Of a stretch of 22,708 nt of DNA, positions 13,900 through 20,951 are shown piece after piece; within the stretch, counting starts at the first letter, position 1, and each line of letters starts with the position of its first letter. The translations under genes and the position numbers were made by a program. The notes beneath the pieces were generated by a model. The model was not told where the DNA came from, did no database searches, and was given only the letters and a program-made list of their open reading frames with translations. This DNA comes from JBLNDG01 sp050261415 (GTDB lineage Bacteria > Bacillota > Clostridia > Lutisporales > Lutisporaceae), in contig JBLNDG010000051.1 in the NCBI GenBank assembly GCA_050261415.1, positions 1 to 22,708 of the forward strand, given 5' to 3'.

Positions 13900-13950
13900 G
13901 AGTAAATATTCACATGCATACTAAGAATATTCACGGCAGATATTTTACTC
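13900..13950 (+). repeat. Direct and inverted repeats in the buk leader
   Basis: AATATTCAC occurs at 13905-13913 and again at 13926-13934, exactly 21 bp (two helical turns) apart. GAGTAAATAT (13900-13909) is an imperfect inverse of ATATTTTACTC (13940-13950). The site is downstream of the predicted start of transcription, so it could be an extra protein site or an RNA hairpin. Confidence 0.4.
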
Positions 13951-14006
13951 TGTAGGTCGTTGAAACACAAACGCATTATAATAAACAGATAAGGAGCGGT
14001 GAGACT

Positions 14007-15089
14007 GTGTCAAGGGAAAACATACTGGTGATTAATCCCGGATCTACTTCGACAAAAGTAGCTATATTCAGAAATGGTGAAAATGTTTTGCAGAAAAATT
14101 TAAGTCATTCTGCAGAGGAAGTGGCTAAGTTCACGAAAGTTACTGACCAATATGAATACAGGCAGAAAATGATACTGGATTGGATGAAAGAAGTAGGGAT
14201 AAGTACTGAAAGCCTTTCCGCAGTGGTTGGAAGAGGCGGCCTATTAAAGCCAATGCCTGGCGGTACTTATAAGGTTACTGATGCAATGATTGCTGACCTT
14301 CGAATCGGTATTCAGGGCGAGCATGCCTCAAACCTTGGCGGAATCATTGCAAAGGCTATAGCAGACCCTGAAGGAATTTCTGCTTTCATAGTTGATCCTG
14401 TTGCATCCGATGAATTCGATGATATTGCGCGGGTGTCAGGTATGCCGGAAGTCCCGAGAAGATCCTTGGTACATGCTTTAAATATTAAAGCTGTTGCAAG
14501 AAGAGCTGCCAAGGATATGGGGAAAGGCCTTGAGGATGTTAATTTTATAATAGCCCATCTTGGAGGGGGCATATCGATTGCACCACTCAGAAAGGGCAAA
14601 ATAGTTGATGTAAGCGGTGCTGACGATGGAGGACCATTCTCCCCGGAAAGGACGGGAGGACTTCCAGTAGGTGATTTGGTTAAGCTGTGTTATTCCGGGA
14701 AGTATACACAAGCAGAGATGAAAAAGAAGGTCCTTGGTAAATCAGGGCTTGTTGGTTACTTAGGCACAAATAATGCGAGAGATGTAGTTCAGATGATAGA
14801 GAATGGGAATAAAAACGCAGATTTGATATTTGACGCAATGGCATACCAGATAGCTAAAGAGATTGGTTCAATGGCAACAGTACTAAAGGGAGAGATTGAT
14901 GCTGTTGTCCTTACCGGTGGTCTTGCATACTCGGAACTTTTATGCGGGAGAATATCCAGGAGAGTAGAATTTATAGCTCCTGTCAAAGTATATGCAGGAG
15001 AGGATGAAATGCTTGCATTGGCTGAAGGTGCAATGAGAGTGCTCAAAAATGAGGAGACACCCAAGATATACGAGGAAGAGGTGAAATGA
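14007..15089 (+). CDS. buk: Butyrate (branched-chain carboxylate) kinase 1
   Basis: A cytosolic ASKHA-fold kinase that transfers phosphate between acyl-phosphate and ADP, yielding ATP and a short-chain acid. The product is 360 residues, normal for Buk. It has the N-terminal phosphate loop NPGSTSTK (10-17), VVGRGGLLKPMPGGTY, FIIAHLGGGIS, the SPERTGGLPVG segment and LTGGLAY near the C-terminus. The start is GTG with AAGGAG upstream. It is the first gene after the sigma-54 promoter and ends 1 bp before ptb, so the two are co-translated. The order buk-ptb is the reverse of the ptb-buk order in C. acetobutylicum. With vor genes downstream, isobutyryl-, isovaleryl- or 2-methylbutyryl-phosphate are likely substrates (inference). 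Confidence 0.95.
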   Translation: MSRENILVINPGSTSTKVAIFRNGENVLQKNLSHSAEEVAKFTKVTDQYEYRQKMILDWMKEVGISTESLSAVVGRGGLLKPMPGGTYKVTDAMIADLRIGIQGEHASNLGGIIAKAIADPEGISAFIVDPVASDEFDDIARVSGMPEVPRRSLVHALNIKAVARRAAKDMGKGLEDVNFIIAHLGGGISIAPLRKGKIVDVSGADDGGPFSPERTGGLPVGDLVKLCYSGKYTQAEMKKKVLGKSGLVGYLGTNNARDVVQMIENGNKNADLIFDAMAYQIAKEIGSMATVLKGEIDAVVLTGGLAYSELLCGRISRRVEFIAPVKVYAGEDEMLALAEGAMRVLKNEETPKIYEEEVK

Positions 15090-15090
15090 T

Positions 15091-15996
15091 ATGATCAGGA
15101 AGTTTGATGATATTATAAAAGCTGCAAGGGAGAAGGGCCCAAAGGTAATAGCAGTTGCAGTTGCACAGGATGTTGGAGTTCTGAGCGCCGTAAACGGTGC
15201 TAAAAATCTTGGAATCGCAGATGCTGTTCTCGTTGGGGACAAGGAGGAAATAGCACAGGCTGCAGAAAAATGCGGTATCGATATAAAAAGCTTCGAGGTT
15301 ATAGACATCAAGGAAAAGGCCGATGCTTGCCGCAAGGCGGTGGAGCTGGTGTCCACAGGCAAAGCGCATATTGTAATGAAAGGGCTTGTAGACACGTCAC
15401 TTATACTAAAGGCTGTACTGGATGAAAAAATAGGTTTAAGAACAGGAAATGTGCTGTCCCATGTTGCTGTGTTTGATATAGCAGGTTATGACCGGCTGTT
15501 CTATGTAACGGATGCTGCAATGAATATAGCACCAAACCTTGAGCATAAGAAGCAGATAATCGAGAATGCAGTATTTGTTGCACATTCTTTGGGAAATGAG
15601 AATCCGAAGGTTGCAGTACTGACAGCAGTGGAAAAGGTCAACCCTAAAATGCAGGCAACCCTTGATGCTGCAGAACTTGTGAAAATGAATGAGGAAGGCA
15701 CAATAAAAGGTTGCATCATCGGCGGGCCTTTCGCTCTAGATAACGCAGTGTCAGAAGAGGCAGCAAAGCATAAAGGGATAGACCATCCGGTTGCAGGACA
15801 CGCAGATATCCTGATGGTTCCGGTAATTGAGGCGGGAAACATGCTGTACAAGTCAATGGTGTTCTTCGCAAGAGGAAAAAACGCAGGAATAATAGTAGGA
15901 GCAAAGGCTCCGGTAGTATTGACTTCCCGTGCCGACTCTGACGAAGCTAAATTGAACTCTATTGCCATAGGGGTACTGATGGCAAGTACAAAATAG
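15091..15996 (+). CDS. ptb: Phosphate butyryltransferase (phosphotransbutyrylase)
   Basis: It interconverts acyl-CoA plus phosphate and acyl-phosphate plus CoA, the step between VOR and Buk. The product is 301 residues, typical for Ptb of the PTA_PTB family. Characteristic stretches are the N-terminal KVIAVAVAQDVGVLSAV, HIVMKGLVDTS, TDAAMNIAPNLEHKKQIIENA, and the C-terminal GKNAGIIVGAKAPVVLTSRADS. The ATG lies 1 bp after the buk stop, with GAGGTGA upstream. It is the only acyltransferase of this type in the window and must serve both kinases. Confidence 0.96.
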   Translation: MIRKFDDIIKAAREKGPKVIAVAVAQDVGVLSAVNGAKNLGIADAVLVGDKEEIAQAAEKCGIDIKSFEVIDIKEKADACRKAVELVSTGKAHIVMKGLVDTSLILKAVLDEKIGLRTGNVLSHVAVFDIAGYDRLFYVTDAAMNIAPNLEHKKQIIENAVFVAHSLGNENPKVAVLTAVEKVNPKMQATLDAAELVKMNEEGTIKGCIIGGPFALDNAVSEEAAKHKGIDHPVAGHADILMVPVIEAGNMLYKSMVFFARGKNAGIIVGAKAPVVLTSRADSDEAKLNSIAIGVLMASTK

Positions 15997-16055
15997 GCGC
16001 AAAGCGCAGGCACGAGGCAAGAAGTTTAAGAAAGCCTTCGAAGACATACATAAAA

Positions 16056-16081
16056 GCATTGCCCATAGCCCATTGCCAATG
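16056..16081. repeat. Degenerate heptad repeats between ptb and the second buk
   Basis: GCCCATA-GCCCATT-GCCAATG, preceded by GCATT. This is the same repeat class as CCCATAG x3 at 8675-8697. It lies in a 130-bp gap inside the otherwise compact operon. The gap starts with a small GCGC-AAA-GCGC hairpin around 15998-16008 and ends with a strong AAGGAGG for the next gene. Confidence 0.65.
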
Positions 16082-16126
16082 AAAATTATTAGGCTCCATA
16101 TGAAAATTTAAGGAGGTTATTACGAT

Positions 16127-17203
16127 ATGCAAGATACTTTTAGACTGTTAATCATTAATCCAGGCTCTACTTCAACAAAGATAGCTATCTATGACAATGA
16201 GAAGCCTGTACTGGAGCAGACTTTGAGGCATTCAAACGAGGAGCTTGCTCCATATGCAACAATAATAGACCAGTTTGAATTCAGAAAAAATGTAATATTG
16301 GATACACTCAATGCAAACGGGATAAACATAACCAAACTGAGTGCCGTGGTAGGAAGAGGCGGAGTCCTGAAGCCTATGGAAGGCGGAACGTATAACGTAA
16401 ACGCAAAAATGATTGAAGATCTCCGAACTATACCAATGGGGCAGCATGCCTCCAACCTGGGTGCCATAATAGCCAGCGAGATTGCAACCCAGCTTGGGAT
16501 ACCGGCCTTTATAGTTGATCCGGTAGTCGTTGATGAAATGGAGGAGATTGCAAGATTCTCCGGTATGCCGGAAATAAGAAGGATATGCATATGGCATGCA
16601 TTGAACCAGAAAGCCGTTGCAAGAAGAGCGGCAGCTGCCATGGGGAAAAAATATGAAGAACTGAATTTCATAATTGCTCATTTGGGCGGGGGTATTTCGG
16701 TAGGAGTCCATAAAAATGGCAGAACAATTGATGTGAACAATGCCCTTGACGGTGAAGGCCCCTTCTCTCCGGAAAGAACCGGAAGCCTGCCTGTCAGCGG
16801 TCTTGTAAAGCTCTGCTACTCAGGCCAATATACATTAGCTGAAATGAAGAAGAAGATTACAGGCAAGGGCGGCCTTGTTGCATATCTTGGAACTAACGAC
16901 GGCAGGGAAGTTGTAAAAATGATAGAAGCAGGTGACAAGAATGCGGAGCTCATATATAAGGCAATGGCATACCAGATATCCAAGGAGATAGGCGCTTGTG
17001 CTACAGTGCTCGAAGGCAAGGTAGATGCAATAATACTTACAGGAGGACTTGCCTATGACAAGCTCTTGACTGGGTGGATAACGGAAAGAGTAAAATTCAT
17101 CGGAGATGTAAAAATATATCCGGGAGAAGATGAGATGATAGCTCTTGCTGAAGGGGGCTTAAGAGTATTGCGTGGAGAGGAAGCAGCAAAAGAATATAAA
17201 TAA
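16127..17203 (+). CDS. buk2: Butyrate (branched-chain carboxylate) kinase 2
   Basis: A second full-length Buk of 358 residues, with the same reaction as the first copy. It has NPGSTSTK (11-18), VVGRGGVLKPMEGGTY, FIIAHLGGGISVG, SPERTGSLPVSG and LTGGLAY. All core motifs are intact, so it should be active. It is clearly paralogous to the gene at 14007 but differs throughout (for example RRICIWHALN against PRRSLVHALN), so the duplication is not recent. The ATG has AAGGAGG upstream. It is separated from ptb by a repeat-bearing gap and from the ATPase gene by 14 bp. Different chain or branch preferences of the two kinases would explain keeping both; that is inference. Confidence 0.95.
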   Translation: MQDTFRLLIINPGSTSTKIAIYDNEKPVLEQTLRHSNEELAPYATIIDQFEFRKNVILDTLNANGINITKLSAVVGRGGVLKPMEGGTYNVNAKMIEDLRTIPMGQHASNLGAIIASEIATQLGIPAFIVDPVVVDEMEEIARFSGMPEIRRICIWHALNQKAVARRAAAAMGKKYEELNFIIAHLGGGISVGVHKNGRTIDVNNALDGEGPFSPERTGSLPVSGLVKLCYSGQYTLAEMKKKITGKGGLVAYLGTNDGREVVKMIEAGDKNAELIYKAMAYQISKEIGACATVLEGKVDAIILTGGLAYDKLLTGWITERVKFIGDVKIYPGEDEMIALAEGGLRVLRGEEAAKEYK

Positions 17204-17217
17204 GTACGAGGGATAAT

Positions 17218-17892
17218 ATGTTTGATGAAAAAAGGGTCAGAATTATTACAGGACATTATGGCAGCGGTAAAACCGAATTTGCTGTGAACTATACCTTCAG
17301 ACTTGCTGCAACAGGCAAAAAAACATCAATAGTAGATCTTGACATAGTAAATCCATATTTCCGGTCGAGGCAACTGGAACCTCAGTTTGCAGAAAAGGGA
17401 ATACGTGTAATATCCTCCAGCGTGAAAGGGCTTGCAGGTGACCTTCCGGCGCTTTCACCGGAGATATATTCGGTATTGCAGGACACTTCCTATGAAGTGG
17501 TGCTGGATGTAGGCGGAGATAAAGTAGGAGCTACGGCTTTGGGCAGGTATCACGAATATTTCGACCGTGAACCCTACGACATGTTATTTGTATTGAACGC
17601 CAACCGCCATCAGACAAGCACTGCAGAAGGCGCCATCAGCTACCTGCGGTCAATAGAAGAGGGCTCCCAGCAAAAGGTAACAGCCCTGGTCAATAATACT
17701 CACCTTTGCGGGGATACCACCCTGGAAGACATTCTGAAAGGCCAGGAGCTTTGCGAAGAGGTTTCCAAAGCTTTGGGACTTCCCATAAAATATATAGTTG
17801 CCGAAAAGAAACTTGCCGGCATGCTTCCAGAAAACCTTCAGGGAGAAATATTCCCGATAGATATATACATGAAAAAACCCTGGGAGGATTAG
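17218..17892 (+). CDS. P-loop ATPase of unknown function in the VOR operon
   Basis: A 224-residue soluble protein with Walker A GHYGSGKT (12-19), a second conserved acidic motif VDLDIVNPYFRSRQ (39-52) resembling the switch/Walker A' region of SIMIBI/ParA-type NTPases, and a Walker B-like VVLDVGGD (94-101). The C-terminus ends in a basic/aromatic MKKPWED. It is transcribed between buk2 (14-bp gap) and the ferredoxin gene (55-bp gap). I do not know its biochemical role. Its location suggests help with cofactor or Fe-S assembly, or control of VOR, in the manner of CooC/NifH-type maturation ATPases. That is speculation from context. The ATG is preceded by GAGGG. Confidence 0.8.
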   Translation: MFDEKRVRIITGHYGSGKTEFAVNYTFRLAATGKKTSIVDLDIVNPYFRSRQLEPQFAEKGIRVISSSVKGLAGDLPALSPEIYSVLQDTSYEVVLDVGGDKVGATALGRYHEYFDREPYDMLFVLNANRHQTSTAEGAISYLRSIEEGSQQKVTALVNNTHLCGDTTLEDILKGQELCEEVSKALGLPIKYIVAEKKLAGMLPENLQGEIFPIDIYMKKPWED

Positions 17893-17947
17893 TCTTAACA
17901 AATTCAATACCAGTTAATCTATTATATTCTAAGAAGGAGGTTAAAAG

Positions 17948-18154
17948 ATGGCTAAGGTAATATTCGACGAAAACAGGTGCAAGGGCTGTGAACTTTGCAC
18001 GACAGTGTGCCCAAGCAAAATCGTAGTGATGGACAAGGAAAGAATCAATGTCAAAGGTTATCATCCGGCTACAGTCAAGGAAATGGATAAGTGCAGCGGG
18101 TGTGCATCTTGTGCAAGAATATGTCCAGACGTTGTAATAAGAGTGGAGAGATAA
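17948..18154 (+). CDS. vorD: 2[4Fe-4S] ferredoxin-type delta subunit of VOR
   Basis: A small 68-residue protein with two complete CxxCxxCxxxCP clusters: Cys 11/14/17/21 and Cys 49/52/55/59. It carries electrons from the TPP subunit to ferredoxin in 2-oxoacid oxidoreductases. It begins with a textbook AAGGAGG site and lies 19 bp before vorB, so it is read as the integral delta subunit rather than a free ferredoxin. Confidence 0.93.
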   Translation: MAKVIFDENRCKGCELCTTVCPSKIVVMDKERINVKGYHPATVKEMDKCSGCASCARICPDVVIRVER

Positions 18155-18173
18155 AAAAGGGAGGTAAAGCTAA

Positions 18174-19241
18174 ATGGCTAAAGAATTATGGAAGGGCAAT
18201 GAAGCCATTGCCGAAGCAGCAGTGAAAGCCGGCTGCAGGTACTTCTTCGGTTATCCGATAACACCGCAGAATGAAATACCTGAGTACATGTCAATGAGAC
18301 TTCCTCAGGTTGGCGGATGTTTCCTGCAGGCAGAATCAGAGGTAGCTGCTATAAACATGGTATATGGTGCAGCGGGGGCGGGAGCAAGAGTAATGACGTC
18401 TTCGTCCAGCCCAGGAATCAGCTTGAAGCAAGAGGGAATCACCTATATAGCAGGTGCACAGCTGCCCTGCGTTATAGTTAATATAATCAGAGGGGGCCCA
18501 GGTTTAGGTGGTATACAACCTGCACAGTCTGACTATTTCCAGGCATGCAAGGGCGGCGGACACGGAGATTACAGACTGATAGTGCTCGCGCCGTCTTCAG
18601 TACAGGAAGCAGTTGACCTTGTACAAGAAGCCTTTGATATCGCAGATCAATACAGGAATCCTGTCCTGATCCTTGGAGACGGAATGATAGGACAGATGAT
18701 GGAGCCGGTTGAGTTTAAGGAAGTTAAGAAGAGAAATCTTCCTGAAAAGACATGGGCTACTGTAGGTACAAAAGGAAAGAGAAACCCGAACATAATAAAT
18801 TCACTTTTCATAGATCCTGCAGAATGTGAACAGCATAACTTCAGGCTGTTTGAAAAATACAAGGAAATAGAGAGCAAAGAGGTTCAGGTTGAGGAATATA
18901 ACCTTGAAGGCGCTGAAATTGTTTTCGTTGCATACGGAACAACATCAAGAATAGTCAAGAATGCAATAAACACCCTTGCAAAGGAAGGAATAAAGGCAGG
19001 ACTTATAAGACCTATAACGCTTTGGCCATACCCAACCAAGACAATTGAAAAAGCAGCGGCAATGGCTAATGTAAAGGCATTCCTTACTGTTGAAATGAGC
19101 ATGGGACAGATGGTTGAGGATGTAAGACTTGCTGTAAACGGCAAGAAGCCGGTTCATTTCTACGGGAGGACAGGCGGTATGGTTCCTACTCCAAAAGCAA
19201 TTGTAGAAGAAGCTAAAAAGATTCTAGGGGGTGCAAAATAA
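18174..19241 (+). CDS. vorB: 2-oxoacid:ferredoxin oxidoreductase alpha subunit VorB
   Basis: The pyrimidine-binding/alpha chain of a ketoisovalerate-type 2-oxoacid:ferredoxin oxidoreductase. The 355-residue length fits VorB. It starts with the family's KELWKGNEAIAEAAVKAGC and continues with FFGYPITPQNEIPEYMS, QAESEVAAINMVYGAAGAG, TSSSSPGISLKQEGI and GGPGLGGIQPAQSDYFQA. The closely related KorA (2-oxoglutarate) cannot be excluded by eye. The neighbouring ptb and buk genes argue for branched-chain substrates. GGGAGG lies before the ATG, and the stop codon overlaps the start of vorA by 1 bp (TAATG). Confidence 0.93.
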   Translation: MAKELWKGNEAIAEAAVKAGCRYFFGYPITPQNEIPEYMSMRLPQVGGCFLQAESEVAAINMVYGAAGAGARVMTSSSSPGISLKQEGITYIAGAQLPCVIVNIIRGGPGLGGIQPAQSDYFQACKGGGHGDYRLIVLAPSSVQEAVDLVQEAFDIADQYRNPVLILGDGMIGQMMEPVEFKEVKKRNLPEKTWATVGTKGKRNPNIINSLFIDPAECEQHNFRLFEKYKEIESKEVQVEEYNLEGAEIVFVAYGTTSRIVKNAINTLAKEGIKAGLIRPITLWPYPTKTIEKAAAMANVKAFLTVEMSMGQMVEDVRLAVNGKKPVHFYGRTGGMVPTPKAIVEEAKKILGGAK

Positions 19242-19987
19242 TGGCAGTTGTATTTGAAAAAACAAAGGGACTGACAGACAAGCCGTTCCATTACTGCCCG
19301 GGATGTACCCACGGCATTATCCACAGGCTTGTAGCTGAATCACTTGATGAGCTTGGCTTGCTTGATAAAGCTATCGGTATTGCTCCGGTAGGTTGTGCCG
19401 TTTTCGCGTATGATTATTTCAACTGCGATATGCAGGAAGCTGCTCACGGTAGAGCTCCTGCAGCTGCAACAGGAATAAAGAGAGTGAACCCGGAAGCTGC
19501 AGTATTTACTTATCAGGGAGACGGAGACCTTGCATCAATAGGTACTGCTGAAATAGTGCATGCAGCGATGAGAGGCGAAAAAATCACTACAATATTCGTT
19601 AACAATGCCATATACGGAATGACAGGCGGCCAGATGGCTCCAACAACTCTTGTCGGCCAGAAAGCCACTACTGCACCGCTTGGTAGAGATGAAAACCATG
19701 CAGGTATGCCTTTAAGAGTAAGTGAAATGCTGGCTACAATACCAAAGGCAGTATTTGTAGAGAGAGTTTCAGTTCATGATGTAAAGCATGTAATACAGGC
19801 TAAGAAGGCAATAAAGAAGGCCTTCGAACTCCAGATGCAGGGTAAAGGCTTTACTCTTGTTGAAGTGCTGTCAACATGCCCGACAAACTGGGGAAAAACT
19901 CCTGTAGAAGCATTACAGTGGCTCCAGGAAAACATGATACCATACTATCCGCTTGGAAATTTCAGAACTCCTGAGGAGGTGAAGTAA
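19241..19987 (+). CDS. vorA: 2-oxoacid:ferredoxin oxidoreductase beta subunit VorA (TPP-binding)
   Basis: The thiamine diphosphate-binding beta chain, 248 residues. It has the N-terminal YCPGCTHG (18-25), IAPVGCAVFAYDYF, and the TPP/Mg signature GDGDLASIG (93-101) ending with NN (121-122) and IYGMTGGQ. It catalyses oxidative decarboxylation of the 2-oxoacid to acyl-CoA together with the alpha, gamma and delta chains. Its start overlaps vorB and its stop abuts vorC, so the complex is translated as a block. Confidence 0.94.
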   Translation: MAVVFEKTKGLTDKPFHYCPGCTHGIIHRLVAESLDELGLLDKAIGIAPVGCAVFAYDYFNCDMQEAAHGRAPAAATGIKRVNPEAAVFTYQGDGDLASIGTAEIVHAAMRGEKITTIFVNNAIYGMTGGQMAPTTLVGQKATTAPLGRDENHAGMPLRVSEMLATIPKAVFVERVSVHDVKHVIQAKKAIKKAFELQMQGKGFTLVEVLSTCPTNWGKTPVEALQWLQENMIPYYPLGNFRTPEEVK

Positions 19988-20524
19988 ATGGCACATGAAA
20001 TTATATTGGCAGGCTTTGGAGGACAAGGCGTTATGGCTATGGGCAAGATTCTTGCCGAAGCAGCTCTAAAGGAAGGTAAAAATGTGTCATGGCTGCCTTC
20101 TTATGGACCGGAAATGCGTGGCGGTACTGCAAACTGCAACGTAATAATTTCCGATGAACCTGTTGGAGCACCTATTGTTACTGAAGCAACAGCAGCAATA
20201 ATAATGAACAGGCCGTCACTGGACAAATTCGAGAAAGACGTAATACCTGGAGGAACGTTATTGATAAACAGTTCCTTAATCGACAAAAAGGCAACAAGAA
20301 ATGATATAAAGGTATACTATGTACCGGCAAATGATATTGCAAATGAGCTTGGTACAGGCAAAATTTCCAATATGGTTATGCTGGGAGCATTCCTTGAACT
20401 TTCACATGCAGCTAAGGAAGACACGATCATGGAAATACTCAGTGAAATATTCACCGGTAAAAAGGCAAGCGTTATACCGTTGAATAAGGAAGCATTGCTC
20501 AGAGGAGCCGCTTGCGTTAAATAA
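19988..20524 (+). CDS. vorC: 2-oxoacid:ferredoxin oxidoreductase gamma subunit VorC
   Basis: A 178-residue gamma chain with the N-terminal glycine-rich GFGGQG (9-14) and the SYGPEMRGGTANCNVIIS segment that identifies the POR_gamma domain. It completes the four-chain delta-alpha-beta-gamma VOR. The ATG immediately follows the vorA stop, and the RBS GAGGTG lies inside the vorA 3' end. It is the last gene of the sigma-54-controlled operon. Confidence 0.94.
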   Translation: MAHEIILAGFGGQGVMAMGKILAEAALKEGKNVSWLPSYGPEMRGGTANCNVIISDEPVGAPIVTEATAAIIMNRPSLDKFEKDVIPGGTLLINSSLIDKKATRNDIKVYYVPANDIANELGTGKISNMVMLGAFLELSHAAKEDTIMEILSEIFTGKKASVIPLNKEALLRGAACVK

Positions 20525-20566
20525 AACGAATCGATAAACCATTCCGGAATAAAAAACCACCATCTT

Positions 20567-20594
20567 CCATCCTCCTTCCGGGATGGTTTTTTTT
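20567..20594 (+). terminator. Intrinsic terminator of the buk-ptb-vor operon
   Basis: CCATCC (20567-20572) and GGATGG (20581-20586) form a stem with an 8-nt loop, followed by eight T residues. An A-run further upstream (20550-20556) can extend pairing or serve the opposite strand. Confidence 0.85.
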
Positions 20595-20605
20595 ATCATA
20601 TTCTA

Positions 20606-20634
20606 TTGACTAATTCTGCATAATTGAATAAAAT
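20606..20634 (+). promoter_or_regulatory. Sigma-A promoter for the argS T-box transcript
   Basis: TTGACT (20606-20611), a 17-nt spacer, then TAAAAT (20629-20634): five of six matches in each box at ideal spacing. Transcription should start near 20641, just before the T-box stem I. Confidence 0.75.
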
Positions 20635-20640
20635 AAACTA

Positions 20641-20907
20641 TGAATATCAATAAGCTAATTCTATGAGCCGGAAAAGTACCGGAGGTTGATTATTCAAAGA
20701 GAGCCGGGGTTAGGTGAGAGTCTGGCAATAATAACGCCGTGAAAAGAGCCGGGGAGAATTCGGTCAAAAAAGCTTTTGCTTCAAGTAAACCGGACGTAAA
20801 CCTGCGATAAAGGTTTGAGAGGACTATTGTCTGATGAATAAGAGGACAATATGATCAATTAGAGTGGTAACGCGGAAACTCCGTCTCTTTACAGGGATGG
20901 AGTTTTT
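20641..20907 (+). promoter_or_regulatory. T-box riboswitch, arginine-specific (AGA specifier), upstream of argS
   Basis: The leader has the AGAGAGC and GGTGAG features of stem I. In GAAA-AGA-G, the triplet AGA (20745-20747) sits in the specifier-loop position and codes for Arg, matching the gene downstream. The T-box sequence AGAGTGGTAACGCGG (20861-20875) gives the UGGU bulge that pairs with the tRNA acceptor end. The competing terminator is AAACTCC (20876-20882) / GGAGTTT (20899-20905) with a T-run. Uncharged tRNA-Arg would stabilise the antiterminator and switch argS on. The specifier assignment is by eye and compared with the glyQS pattern. Confidence 0.93.
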
Positions 20908-20951
20908 AATTTTTATTAATACTATAAGTATAGGTTACAGGAGGGATTCAT

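Noticed and set aside
13960..13982. TTGAAA and TATAAT as a sigma-A promoter for buk
   Set aside because: The spacer is only 11 bp and the -10 is too close to the ribosome binding site; the TATAAT alone has no -35 at 17 bp.
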